DNA of 64,000 nt from Doryteuthis pealeii (taxonomy: Eukaryota > Mollusca > Cephalopoda > Myopsida > Loliginidae): positions 81,743,402 through 81,807,401 of the forward strand of contig CM042160.1 of assembly GCA_023376005.1 (NCBI GenBank), given 5' to 3'. The position numbers were made by a program, and so were the translations under genes. Shown piece by piece: positions 1 through 10,822 of this stretch (its first letter is position 1; each line of letters starts with the position of its first letter). Under the pieces are notes generated by a model that made no database searches, was not told the origin of the DNA, and saw only the letters and a program-made list of their open reading frames with translations.

Positions 1-631
1 ATAGAATGTGTACCATAAATATGTAAAATCATCAAATTTATTAAAGGAGTAAAAAAAAGAAAGAAAGACAATTTTTAAATGGAAACAGTTCCGATAACTT
101 TAAATATTATATTAGAATAAACAATCAATATATAACACCGGGCATTATTTATTGAAACAATGAGGATTGTCTAACGTTGCATGCTCATATTTTGAGTATA
201 TTTATTCTATGTTATGATGTTGGATTATGTGTTGGGTAATGTGACGTAAGCAGTGACGCAGTTTTTGTTAGAGACAAAAACCTGAAAGGAATCTCCATTA
301 TTAAAATATATTTGTAAACTTTTTAGTTAACCTCTTGATACTGAAAAAAAAAATGACTATTTCTTGTTTGTAAATAATTTTCTCACAAAACTCTATACGT
401 TAGATAACTTTAAATATATATTAAAATAAACCTGTCAGTAAATATATAATACCTGGTATGTTTTTATTAAAACTTGTTTTAAAAACAATAAGGTCCGTCT
501 AAGGCTGCATACTCAAATTTTGAGAGAATTTTAAATAAAATTGTTCTTTATTCTACGTATTGACAATTTTGGAAAATGGGACATAGTTTTAGTTACAGAC
601 AAATAGAGACTGAATCTCCATTATAATAAAA
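1..631 (-). mobile_element. Helitron family B relics, two in series
   Basis: Bases 1-307 and about 308-631 both match, on the minus strand, the complete element at 46769-47214. Shared landmarks are the gaatctccatta 5' end, the gtcactgcttac segment and ataactttaaatatata. The first copy runs off the left edge of the window. No coding sequence was seen here; this is intron or upstream DNA of the TPR-like gene. Confidence 0.55.
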
Positions 632-1258
632 CTAGCAAATATATACACACTCCGGGTGCAAGTATTTAAGTTTTAATATAATAAAATATCATGTTAAATT
701 AGAAAGGCTAATGAAACTGAATTCAGATAAAAATATTTAAAACAGAGGGGGTATGATTGAAAAATAGAACAGCTTTGAAACTAACTCTTCCATCATTTTC
801 CATTACTCCCGTCTTTCATTGGTAAATTTTCCTAATTTCACTATTTAGTTAAAATAGGAAGTAAAGAATAATATTACAGTTATTTCTTCTTGTTAATGGA
901 TTTCTTTTAAGATTTATCCCCAAGATTTTATATTCAATAAGATAAAACCAAACAATTAGAAATCAATAATACTAAGCACATATTTATTAAAATCAAATTT
1001 TAAATATCAATATGCAGATTAGCCTTTACATTCACACTGTAAACCGCTATTTTGTTGTATATATAATACAATTGCATGTTATTAATATGTAGATATGGTC
1101 AACAGACTTAATGATGTAAATCAATTTTATTAATAATTGAGGTTTAAATAAAAATAAAATCATGGAGAATGTGATGTAAATAACAAAGGGAATTGTGAAT
1201 TGAATAGTAATATAGTTTCGGTTACAGACATACAAACCCACAATCTCCATTATAATAA
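632..1258 (-). mobile_element. Helitron family A, minus orientation
   Basis: Read on the minus strand it starts with the ATTATAATGGAGATTGTG-type 5' end near 1258. It ends in CTAG at 632-635, flanked by A on the plus-strand outside, which equals the T expected after CTAG. The subterminal block at ~650-665 (ccgggtgcaag) corresponds to the 3' hairpin of the sister copy at 18749-19364. Length ~627 bp against 616 bp. The 5' TC dinucleotide is mutated here. Confidence 0.7.
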
Positions 1259-1293
1259 AATGTTGTATTTTTGTTTCTTTTTTTTTCTCACAG

Positions 1294-1405
1294 ATTTTGC
1301 TTTAAGATTTCTATATGAAGCCGAATCAATCCGTAGAAGAGCTGGCTGGTTCCATAATTACTCGGCCCTTGTCCTCTGGAATATTGGAATGGTCTATATG
1401 AGACA
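1294..1405 (+). CDS. TPR-like gene, first exon in window
   Basis: The acceptor tttttttctcacag precedes 1294 and the donor gtaggt follows 1405. The exon starts at codon base 2 and ends after two bases of a Gln codon completed by the next exon. It encodes the FALRFLYEAESIRRRAGWF helix and the start of a TPR-like pair. A Helitron-like element ends only about 35 bp upstream of the acceptor. Confidence 0.75.
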
Positions 1406-1583
1406 GTAGGTGATAATATTCTAATTTGCTTTTAACTCTGCTTTAGACCTCTGGCTGGGCGGAGGGTTAGCACCCCAGATTTATTTTGAATGCTCATAAT
1501 TCCTATCTAGCAATTTGATTATTTCTCATATTCCTTTTTATTATCTATGGAAATTTTGTTCATGTCCTATGGCTCTCAACCAT

Positions 1584-1615
<32 letters not shown>

Positions 1616-2431
1616 TCTATTGAATTTTCTGAAATTTTTTCCGTTTTCCTTGCATTTGAAACATCTTCACCTGATGATTGCATCGCATGAAACCAATATG
1701 GTCGTGAATGTTCCTTTGTCACCTAATAAATAGATATGTAAAACCTTTATATATTTATCTTATATGAAGAAAAAGTGGAAGTAAATCCAACAATGTGTAA
1801 TGTTGTAAAAATTGAAAAAACACCAGTTTCGTTAATGAATGATGTTTATTTCGCCTACGCTGCAGTGTTTCGGTCTGTTTCAATAGACCTTCATCAGGGC
1901 TTTCGTTGGTTTAGGGGAAAAATAAATTATTGATGTAAATATTGATGCAGACTTTTGTTTACATCAATAATCTATTTTTGTGTTTTTCAATTTTTACAAC
2001 ATTCATATATATATATTTGGGAGAATATGTGCTTAATTGAAGTCGAACCTAATTTTTGAAAGTTAATTAATTAATGATTAATTAAATAAGTAAAGAAATA
2101 ACAAGACTTAGAGATTTAGCATTATAGTCTATTTCAGGGAGCTTAGACAAAGTGTCTAACTCTCCCGACTCATCAGATGCGAATGATCACAGGACTATAA
2201 AATTTTAAAAAAATAAAATAAATAAAAATAAAAATCTGTTTTCAAATGCCTTTAAAGTAATAAAGAATTCATCATTATAATGCTAAATCTCTAAGTCTTT
2301 TGTTATTTCTTTACTTATATATTTGCTCTGTGACTCTAACATTAAGAGCACATTGAGCTCTCAAACAGCGACAGGTTTTTTAAATAAAACTCTTGTGTCA
2401 TAAGGAAGATTTCTTCTCTGGACTTTTGGAT

Positions 2432-2464
<33 letters not shown>

Positions 2465-2960
2465 TAGACAAAACATGACCCGTTGGGTCACCCATTGAGC
2501 TCTGGGTAAATAATTGGGATTTAAAAAGTGAGTTTGCAAAGTGAATTAAATTAAAAATAAATACGGCCGGACAATTTAAAAAGAAACATTAAAGTCATTT
2601 TGTAAGATTTCTAAGAAAGGGAACGTTTGATCTAATTTAAACTATGGGTTGGCTGCTTATTAAATTTAATATACAAATACATTTCAAACTCTCCCATCTC
2701 TCTTTCTACACACAATAAGAAACCAACATATATAATGAGGAGGTTATCAAGATATACATAGAGAGGGGGAAGTGACAGACAGAATGTGAATTGGGTTTGT
2801 GGCATTCCTTGCACAAATTCTTTCCTATTGGCTGTGCCAAAAAGTGCGGATGGTCTAAATCAAGCCTTCACCACTATAAACAAAGCTCTGTGTTCACTAG
2901 ATCAGCTCATGTCATCATATGAACCCTCATGCGTCAAAATCAATGAGAGAGTCCATCACA

Positions 2961-3011
<51 letters not shown>

Positions 3012-5252
3012 GGTAAGGCTCTCCTGTAAATTGGATGGAGCTCTCTCTGACAGCCTTTACCTATAGACATATTATGTATTTATCAGTTAAATTCTCGCTC
3101 CCATTTGTAGAAGTGTAGATGGACCAGTGGTTAAAAACTGACTGATTATAAATCTGCCAAGTTTTAATCCCAGAAACACTGTGTCTGTGGATGACTATAT
3201 ATCTATTATTATACTAAAGCTGAGTGAATCAATGATTGTTTGCTAAAGGCTTTTTTCCGATTTAGTTTATTGATACAAAATACATCCAAAAATTTTTCTT
3301 AGTTTTGGGATTAAGTTATGTTTGAAAAAAAATCCATTTTATTTGGTTCTAATTAATTTTAATTTCCAATTAAAAAAAACTCACTCACCCACCTCTTACT
3401 TCACATTCTGCCTATCACTTTCCCCCTCTCTATATATATTTGGATTAACTATCCTTATATATGTTAGTTTTCTCTGTGAGAGTATAGAGAGAGATTGTAT
3501 ATTTATTTTCAGCAGATTTTTTTTTTTTTTCTAATTTAATTCGCTTAGCAAAGTAACTTTCTTCCTAATCACAGTTATCTATCCAGAGCTCAATGGGTCA
3601 CATTTTTTTTCTAGGGTCCATATATCTGGAATGATAATCAGACATTGTTGAAAAGACACACACACACATAAAATAAATAAAGGAAAGAAAGTATAGAATG
3701 GATAATATAGGATATTTTAATCAATTTTACTTACACGTGTTTCGGTCAGGAGTTTATCTATGTGTACATTATTCAAACTATTATTATTTTTAAATAACCA
3801 AATGAAATGAAATATGTATCCTTATTTGAAATTAAATTCGTTGGAAAAAGCAGAGAATTTTTTAAATGTTCGAAAAAGAAGGATTTACTCTGATGAAGGT
3901 TAAATTTTCTTTGTGTGCGGAACATTTCTACATTTTTTCTATTATTATTATTTCATTTCATTTGGTTATTTAAAAATGATGATAGTTTGAATAATGTACA
4001 CATGGATAAACTCCTGACGAAACACGTGTAAGTAAAATTGATTAAAATATCCTATTTTATCCATTCTATACTTTCTTTCCTTTATTCATTTTTTCCAACA
4101 TATATATATATATATACGCACATAAACACCGCCACACACACACATGCAGAGAATTTGGAAGATATGAGACTCAAAACCGAATGGACGGCCGCTAGCAACA
4201 GCTTTAGTTTCAGAAATCTTCTGTCGAAGAGATTTTTATCTCAAAATATTAAGAATAGATCACAGGTTAACAAACAACCTCATAGTTACCTTTTTTTTTC
4301 TTTACACTTGCATTGTGATAGCCTTCAAAACTAACCAACAAACCAATATATATATATGTATATATATAAGCCTTTTTTCTCTCTCTTTCCAGGCATAATT
4401 ATGTTGACGCTCTGTTGAAAATTCAAGAGGCCGAAAAATTGTATGAGACTGTGAATTTTAGTCATTATGTAAATGCTGAGGTGAAAGTGTGGCTTTCCCA
4501 TTGTCATATTCTGTTGGGCAACGCTGAAGACGCCAAACAAATATTGTTAGAGGTCGTAAGAAATGGACCCATCTATCATAAATACAGACCCCAAGGAGAA
4601 TTTGTTCTTAACGCATTAGAACACTTGATTCATCTTAGTATTTTGGATCGAAAAGTAAGTAAATCTTATTTGAAAAAATTCTGATATTTCACACTGTTGT
4701 CCTCATCTTTATTGTGTATAGACACAACATTCAGGCCACCTTGGGTTTTGTTTTAGGTGCTTTTTAATCTTATTTGTTTGATATTATTTCTCTGAATTTT
4801 TGAGATGAGGCTAGATAATTTGTATTATTCAGACTACTGTCCTCATCTTTATTGCTATCTACACTATGTTTCTTGGTCTATTTAAGAGGTCACTACAACC
4901 CAACAAATACATTGCTTCTTTCACTGTTAATTTATATATATATATATATATATATTATGGAAAAGATGACTTACCGGTGAATATGGTCACGGTGGTTGAT
5001 GTGAAGTTCATAAAGGTAAGGCAGTGATATAACAAATAAAAAAGTGCTCAATACGTTAGTAGAGCAAAAGATGCATACATATAATTGTCTACAATCAACC
5101 AACATCTTGATTTACACAGTGAAGTTAACCCTGAAGATCCTCAACATGGTGAAACTCGATTAGGTTATCACTTGGACCTATATTAAAATATATATATATA
5201 TACCTCATATGATATAAGGATCAGCTAGCCATATTTAAAAAAAAAATGTTTT

Positions 5253-5290
<38 letters not shown>

Positions 5291-8263
5291 AAAATTTTTT
5301 TTAATATGGCTAGCTGATCCTTTATCATATGAGGTGCACTTTAAGGAAAAAGAAAGGAAGGGGTAGGAAAAAAGAAGAAAAAAAAAGGATTTTAATTTCC
5401 TTTTTGAAAGGTTTTTTTTTTTTTTTTTTTTAATTAATGAAAAAATAAGACTTATCATTTATTGTATTGAAAATAATTTTTGTTTTGTTGTGGAGACAGA
5501 ATTTTTCTTCTTTAATTCATTTCTAAATTTCATCATCCTCATAATTTACTATTAATGTGTATAATTTATTACAAAAGTAACAATAAGATTTCTGTAGGAT
5601 AAAATTGCTAAATAGTTACTTTCAATTTTTTTTTTGTTTCATTCCATGAAATTTTGGTAATCTGAACATTAGCTACATAAATGAGCACCCCCCCCCCGTT
5701 TCTTTCACTTTGAGGAAGCCGTATGTTTCAGTCGGCCATTTTCATCTCACCATAAATATTCACTGAAAATATGAATTTGTTCGAATCAATACAACTGCAT
5801 GTTTTAACACGAAAATATCATAAAATGTGTTCTTAATAACAATTAAGTTCCTTTCAAATAATGCGCAAGCACAATTAAGAACACATTTTATGATATTTTC
5901 GTGTTAAAACATGCAGTTGTATTGATTCGAACAAATTCGTATTTTCAGTGTAGATTTATGGTGAAATGAAAATGGCCAACCAAAACAAATGGCTTCCTCA
6001 AAGTGAAACATACAAGGGGAGGTTACTCTCATTTATGTAGCTAATGTTCATATTACTGAAAGTTCTTCATAGAGTACACTCTATTTTGCAAATTCTCTTA
6101 AAATAAAACCATCCACTCTACAAGGATTCAATTTTTTTTTTCTTTTTTAATTTTTTTCATTAGGAACAACAATCTTACACCGAGGAATTACTAAAAGAAC
6201 TTTCCAGATTAAACAGTTGCCCAGGTGTGTGCGCCATTTCATCGGGGAAATATCTTCAACTCCGGCTCAAATATACAGAAATATTAGTGAAGATTATAAA
6301 TAACAATGCCAAAAAGGAATCTCATCCTGGAATCTTCCTGACGTGTATACCAGACACTTGTCTGGCGTGTCTAGAGGTCATTAACTATGACATGTGTCCA
6401 AAGAATATTTATTTACAAAAGATGAACTACCTGACCTCAATTTGTCAATTATCCAACAGAACCGTTGAAAGATCTGCGGCTCATAGGGAACCACAAGAAC
6501 AAAATGAGAACAAGTGTGGAAGTAGGGATACAAAGACTTCAACGACTATCCGTCAATTATCCGATAGAACCGCTACAAGAGTTGCGGTTCTTCGTGAGCC
6601 GCAAGAACAAAATGAGAACAAGTATGAAAAAAGGGATACGGAGACTTCAACTACAACTGTTAACAGGAATTCAAAAGAAATGGATAATGTCTCCATTCTG
6701 AAATCAGAAAATTTCAATTCAGATATTCTTCCTTTGCCTGTAAAAGAACTTTGTCAAAATAGTATCCCTTCTTCCAGATTTCCTAAGACTTTAACTACAA
6801 TCTGTCAATTATCCGATAAAACTGCTGCAAAATCTTCGGTTTACAGAAAACTACAAGAACACGAGAACAAGTATGAAAAAAGAGATACGGAGACTTCAAC
6901 TACAACTGTTAACAGGACTTCAAAAGAAATGGATAATGTCTCCATTCTGAAATCAGAAAGTTTGAATTCAGATATTCTTCCTTTGCCTGTAAAAGAACTT
7001 TGTCAAAATATGGAATCTGGAAGAAGGGATACAAAAACTCCAACGACTATCTGTCAATTATCTGATAGAACCGCTGCAAAATCTGCAATTCACAGAGAAC
7101 TGCAAGAACAAAATAAGAACAAATGTGGAAGAAATGATACAAAGACGTCAACTACAATTGTTAGCAGGAATTCAAAAGAAATCAATAATGTCTCAATTCT
7201 GAAATCAGAAAGTTTGAATTCAGATATTCTTCCTTTGCCTGTAAAAGAACTTTGTCAAAATATGGAATCTGTTGGTCCTCATCAAGAGGTGTCGAATGGA
7301 TTTCCAGATTTTGATGCTTTATTTTCATTAAAAGAAAATTCTGCTGGTTGTAAAAATAAAAGCGTTCATCCCGAATTAAGGGCGGATATTTCCAAAATAC
7401 AAAACAATACAATAAAAACAATTAGTCAAAATGGTGAAATAAAATGTTTTACTAGTAATTTGACTGGGCAATCTCCAAGACTTTTTGGAGAAAATGAACA
7501 ACTCTGGGAGTTGAAGAATTCAACTAAAATCCAACAGACTCCAAAAAATCTAGCAGAAACTCATAAAGACGCTCGAGCTGATACCCGATATAGAAACGTT
7601 GGCACCAAGTTCTTTGATTATTCTAAAAGTCCGAATGGTGGTACAAAGACTGACCAAAAATTCCAACCATTTCTCGGATCCCAAGAAATTATTGAAGACT
7701 CTAAGACAAAAGAGAAACCTATTGTTCGATCCCAATGGATTCCAAACAAAGAAGAGCCAAATCGATTGCAGATAATTAATTCCAATCTTTCTAATGCAAA
7801 GAATGGACAACGATTGGCCAACGGTTCTCAAAATCAAATATTAAAGATTATACAAGAGCAGCAAAAACAGGAACATTTTTGGAAGAACCACAAAGGTTCT
7901 CAATGTAATTCTTCAACAAAAACTGAATCTCCAAAAACAAATGAAGCAACAAATTTTAGTTGTTTTAAAGAAGAAAGAACCAATTCAAAAATCTCTAAAG
8001 ATCTTAGCAAATATTCTCCTCCAGAAAAACCATTTTCAACAATTCCTATTGAGCGACAACTCTTAAATTTCCCTTCTCCCAAAATTCACCCAAATCTTCC
8101 TTGTACCAATGACAATTCTGCAAAAACTCAACAAAATATTTCAGACGTAAGGTCTCAAATTAATGAATATAAAAAAAAAACATTTTCTCAATTGACATCC
8201 AAGACTGTTCCAATGAAAGGGAGGGGGAGAGAACCGGTGGAACATGACGAAAAACTCGATTAA
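1294..8263 (+). CDS. TPR-like protein with long repeated tail (3' part of gene)
   Basis: Three exons join in frame: 1294-1405, 4393-4654 and 6164-8263, all with AG acceptors and GT donors (gtaggt, gtaagt). They give about 823 residues ending in KLD and a TAA stop. The first exon enters in mid-codon, so earlier exons lie before the window. The first ~140 residues form amphipathic helix pairs typical of TPR repeats, for example LVLWNIGMVYMRQHNYVDAL followed by KIQEAEKLYE, and AEVKVWLSHCHILLGNAEDA. A second helical part follows, and from about nucleotide 6440 the protein becomes polar, Ser/Thr/Asn/Lys-rich and internally repeated, probably disordered. I do not recognise the family. A TPR scaffold role is inference from fold type only. 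No canonical AATAAA was seen between the stop and the LINE fragment at 8410. The gene is tail-to-tail with NAA38. Confidence 0.75.
1406..4392. other. Intron of TPR-like gene: repeats only
   Basis: This intron holds a (TA)n run near 1587, a palindromic element around 2040-2310 (the stretch agacttagagatttagcat recurs inverted), a dispersed repeat at 2340-2800 (minus) and 3205-3620 (plus) that also occurs at 32750-33260, a long (TA)n run at 2966-3008, and a foldback at 3676-4086. No exon-like ORF was found. Confidence 0.6.
3676..4086. repeat. Foldback (palindromic) element
   Basis: Arms of ~150-180 bp are near-perfect reverse complements. The left arm starts aataaaggaaagaaagtata and the right arm ends tatactttctttcctttatt. 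The centre is an unpaired ~90 bp around 3850-3930. Both arms carry an acacgtgt motif. Confidence 0.8.
4393..4654 (+). CDS. TPR-like gene, second exon in window
   Basis: The acceptor ctctctttccag and donor gtaagt bound 262 nt. The first base completes a Gln codon and the exon ends on a codon boundary. It encodes two helix pairs including HILLGNAEDAKQILLEVV. The reading frame is open and continuous with both neighbouring exons, which supports the splice model. Confidence 0.8.
5203..5334. repeat. Small foldback with (TA)n centre
   Basis: The left arm begins cctcatatgatataaggatc and the right arm ends gatcctttatcatatgagg. The loop is a (TA)n run. The gctagc-centred segment pairs perfectly. Confidence 0.8.
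5656..6058. mobile_element. Large palindromic MITE, copy 1
   Basis: Two ~180 bp arms pair almost perfectly around a centre at ~5848-5875. The outer ends read ggtaatctgaacattagc on the left and its near complement on the right. A second copy lies at 17727-18288 and a partial copy at 9180-9450, so it is a mobile family. No ORF was seen, so it is presumably non-autonomous. Confidence 0.8.
6164..8263 (+). CDS. TPR-like gene, 2.1 kb terminal exon
   Basis: The acceptor tttttttcattag precedes 6164. The exon starts in phase 0 and stays open for 699 codons to TAA at 8261-8263. The first ~90 codons are helical and hydrophobic (SGKYLQLRLKYTEILVKII). The remainder is polar, with four tandem protein repeats at 6440-7280. 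A diverged copy of the intron end and first ~60 coding bases of this exon lies at 9180-9600. Confidence 0.85.
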   Translation, partial: EQQSYTEELLKELSRLNSCPGVCAISSGKYLQLRLKYTEILVKIINNNAKKESHPGIFLTCIPDTCLACLEVINYDMCPKNIYLQKMNYLTSICQLSNRTVERSAAHREPQEQNENKCGSRDTKTSTTIRQLSDRTATRVAVLREPQEQNENKYEKRDTETSTTTVNRNSKEMDNVSILKSENFNSDILPLPVKELCQNSIPSSRFPKTLTTICQLSDKTAAKSSVYRKLQEHENKYEKRDTETSTTTVNRTSKEMDNVSILKSESLNSDILPLPVKELCQNMESGRRDTKTPTTICQLSDRTAAKSAIHRELQEQNKNKCGRNDTKTSTTIVSRNSKEINNVSILKSESLNSDILPLPVKELCQNMESVGPHQEVSNGFPDFDALFSLKENSAGCKNKSVHPELRADISKIQNNTIKTISQNGEIKCFTSNLTGQSPRLFGENEQLWELKNSTKIQQTPKNLAETHKDARADTRYRNVGTKFFDYSKSPNGGTKTDQKFQPFLGSQEIIEDSKTKEKPIVRSQWIPNKEEPNRLQIINSNLSNAKNGQRLANGSQNQILKIIQEQQKQEHFWKNHKGSQCNSSTKTESPKTNEATNFSCFKEERTNSKISKDLSKYSPPEKPFSTIPIERQLLNFPSPKIHPNLPCTNDNSAKTQQNISDVRSQINEYKKKTFSQLTSKTVPMKGRGREPVEHDEKLD
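6440..7280 (+). repeat. In-frame tandem coding repeat, 4 copies (~83 codons)
   Basis: Copies start with ICQLS/IRQLS at 6440 (short, 108 nt), 6548 (252 nt), 6800 (249 nt) and 7049 (~230 nt). Each full unit carries three landmarks in order: QLSDRTA, NVSILKSE and DILPLPVKELCQN. All spacings are multiples of three, so the array expanded without breaking the frame. The regularly spaced DILPLPVKELCQN segment looks like a repeated short linear motif, but its partner is unknown. Confidence 0.85.
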
Positions 8264-8409
8264 AATCTCTCGGTTCTCGGAAGAATTTAAAAATCACTTT
8301 CAGCACACACATCTCAACAACTGGATTGAAGAATTCTCAAGTTTTGCACTTAATAGGTTTATTGTTGGCATCCTTTATGTCCGCTAAAGATTATGGCATA
8401 GTGTCCAAA

Positions 8410-8885
8410 AGTTTTTTTTTTTTTTTTTTTTTTAAATCAGCATCTGTACAGGCCATTTTTTGAATGGCAGTCTTTGGTGCAGTGACTGCACACAAACAGT
8501 GATGCTTGCTACGGCTGCTGTTATCTCTTCTTCCTTCTGGATCTCTTTGCTTTGGCGACTACTCTCGTCTCCTTTTTTCCACACCTTGTTTGACAAGGAG
8601 GTGCCAGGCCGCTTGTTTTTTTGCACTGACCTCCCAGGTGTTAATGCGGCAGGTCATCATGTTTTTCTTGCAGACGACTTTGAAATGTAGGCATGGTCTT
8701 CCTACCGGTCAGGAGCCTTCTACTAATTCACCATACAGTAGGTCTTTGGCGATGTGGCCTTTGTCCACTCTCCTGACATGACCAAGCCAACGCAACCACC
8801 TCTCGCAGAGGATGGCAAACATGCTGTTCATGTTTGCTCGGTTCAGCACGTCCGTGTTGGGCATTTTATCCTGCCAAGTGGATGT
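8410..8885 (-). mobile_element. 5'-truncated non-LTR retrotransposon 3' end
   Basis: On the minus strand, degraded reading frames give the RWLGHV(R)RM...DLLYGE-type segment, then GRPCLHFKVVCKKNM and a KKWP-type tail. This matches the end of the second ORF of LINEs common in molluscs. A 23-base poly(T) at 8410-8432 is the poly(A) tail in the element's orientation. Frames are broken, so it is dead. Confidence 0.7.
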
Positions 8886-9039
8886 GTAGGATGCAACTTA
8901 CTATTAACAATCAATTGGTAGATTTGTCATCCCATGTATCATATATACAAGTACTAAACTGTTTTAAGATATAGTAGCATCTCTTGCTTATTGGGCCGCA
9001 AACTCTACCCTAAAACTGTGTATAGATAAATGAGCTGGT

Positions 9040-9180
9040 CTTGCTTAGTTGTTAGAGCATCCACCTAAGAATCGCCAGGTTCCTGATTTGATACCTGGTC
9101 CCCCGCCAACTCATCCCATGAGTAGCATAGATTAGGTAATCTGATCTGTGGAGTAAAGTAGGGCAGTTGACGGTAATTAG
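9040..9180 (+). repeat. tRNA-headed SINE family 1, truncated
   Basis: Begins gctggtcttgcttagttgtt with a degenerate B box (tttgatacc), then the family-specific tcatcccatgagtagcat and ggagtaaagta blocks. It stops where the 9180-9600 duplication begins. Confidence 0.6.
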
Positions 9181-9600
9181 ATACAACTGCATGTTTTAAC
9201 ACTGAAATATAAAAAATGTGTTCTTAATAACAATTAAGTTCATTTCAGATATTGCTCAAGCACAATTAAGAACACATTTTATGAAATTTTCGTGTTAGAA
9301 TATGCAGTGGTATTGATTAGAACAAATTCATATTTTCAGTGTAGATTTACAGTGAAATGAAAATAGCCGACCAAAACAAATGGCTTCCTCAAAGTGAAAC
9401 ATACAAGGGGAGGTTACTCTCATTTATGTAGCTAATGTTCAGATTACTGAAATTTCTTCATAGAGTACACTCTATTTTGCAAATTCTCTTAAAATAAAAT
9501 CATCCACTCTACAAGGATTCAATTTTTTTTTGATGAACAAAATCTTACACCGAGGAATTGCTAAAAGAACTTTCCAGATTAAATGGTTGCCCAGGTGTGT
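9180..9600 (+). pseudogene. Duplicated intron end plus exon start of TPR-like gene
   Basis: Diverged copy of about 5800-6226: half of the palindromic MITE, then the intron 3' end (tcatagagtacactctattt), then the first ~60 coding bases (cttacaccgaggaatt, ctttccagattaaa) and a ggttgcccaggtgtgt end. The splice acceptor is gone: the poly(T) runs straight into gatgaacaaaa. It is a non-functional partial exon copy about 3.4 kb downstream of the original. Confidence 0.8.
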
Positions 9601-9911
9601 AATTAGATAATCCCCCATTTGGGGTCAAGCCACTCCTTCACGTTACGTGGTTTGCAAATCAAACACACTGATCTCTTTGTTACTTACCCCTTCACTATGT
9701 CAAAAAAAAGAATGAATTATGAAATGACAATTAATCCTCTGTGTGTTTTTATTGGTTGAATCTGCCAAAGAAAAAAAGGCCATCCATTTATATAGGAAGG
9801 AGGTGACCAACAAACTTGCTTAATGTAAGAGGCACAAATGACATGAACAAAATTTACATATCAATAAATACACCCTAAAAATACTGTTACATAATCGCCG
9901 CCCTAGCACCT

Positions 9912-10822
9912 ATATTTGTGGCCTTGTGCCAGACTTAGAAAAATGTACTACCGATTATCTTGTGTTGCTGGGTGGTCTTTTTGGAATCACCGAAAACGTA
10001 GTTAGGAAAGATAATATCTTTTTAACGAGAGAAACGAGACGATAAGTCTAGATTTAACGAAAAGTTAGGATGAGTGACTCCAATAAGCCTTTGATCTTTA
10101 GGTTAGTGAACTCTGGTTGACCAGTGAGAATAGAACGAATCGAATATTCGATTTAGTCCAGAAGGAGGTTGAAGGTTCTAGAGAAGGAAGCTTCTGGAAG
10201 ATTATTTAGAAATGCTATTTAAGAGACCCGTGAATAGAATCACGATGAGTTGGAGTCTGCGATCAGAGCAGTGAGGGTCCGAGAGTCAGAGGCAGTTAGA
10301 GCCAGGAGGCCGTGCGTGGCAGTTGATGAACTGAGGTCGCTGATGTGTGAAACCCGAGATGTAATATTTTACACTGGACGAAGTTGAAAACATATTTTAA
10401 GTGTGAAGCCTGATAATTGGAACGAAGTTAAGAGCATCACTAAAAACATATTTAAGGAAGCTGACCATCTCTCTCTCTCAATAAACTTTCATTGAGAAAA
10501 TAAATTTACGTAAAGCAAGAAATACTGTCCACATCTTTATTTACTACACGCCAAAGAAATCGTACTCATGAATGAAAGTCATTAAAGTGTAAACTTGTCA
10601 ACACGTCAAATTGGCCGTAACGAAGGGCACGCGACGCCGTACGTAAAGTGATATCTTCCCTTGACCAAAAGAAGTGGAGAAGGATTTTGGGGCTAAGAAG
10701 ACGATGACTGCTAGGTCTGGGAGTGTGTATGTAAACAAACTCCGTACGGTACGAAGATACGAATTGTAGTGCCGAGAAAGAAGGCACTATGTTAAATATT
10801 ACGAACTGATCCCGCTACGTTA
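9912..10822 (+). mobile_element. LTR-like block A
   Basis: Shares a series of blocks in the same order and orientation with 14423-15352: start tttgtggccttgtgccagac, gggtggtct, a TATA-like gctatttaag near 10213, ctctctctc followed by AATAAA near 10480, then caattggccgtaacgaag-like and ctacgttac. A TATA box plus a downstream AATAAA in a ~0.9 kb repeat fits a solo LTR. Termini and target duplication could not be fixed. Confidence 0.45.

Larger units (their letters stand above)
4655..6163. other. Intron of TPR-like gene: repeats only
   Basis: Contains a SINE family 4 fragment (4680-4890, with the tcctcatctttattg landmark), a (TA)n run near 4932, a repeat fragment at 4970-5170 also seen inverted at ~25550-25630, the foldback at 5203-5334, a poly(T) near 5412 and the large palindrome at 5656-6058. 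Confidence 0.55.
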
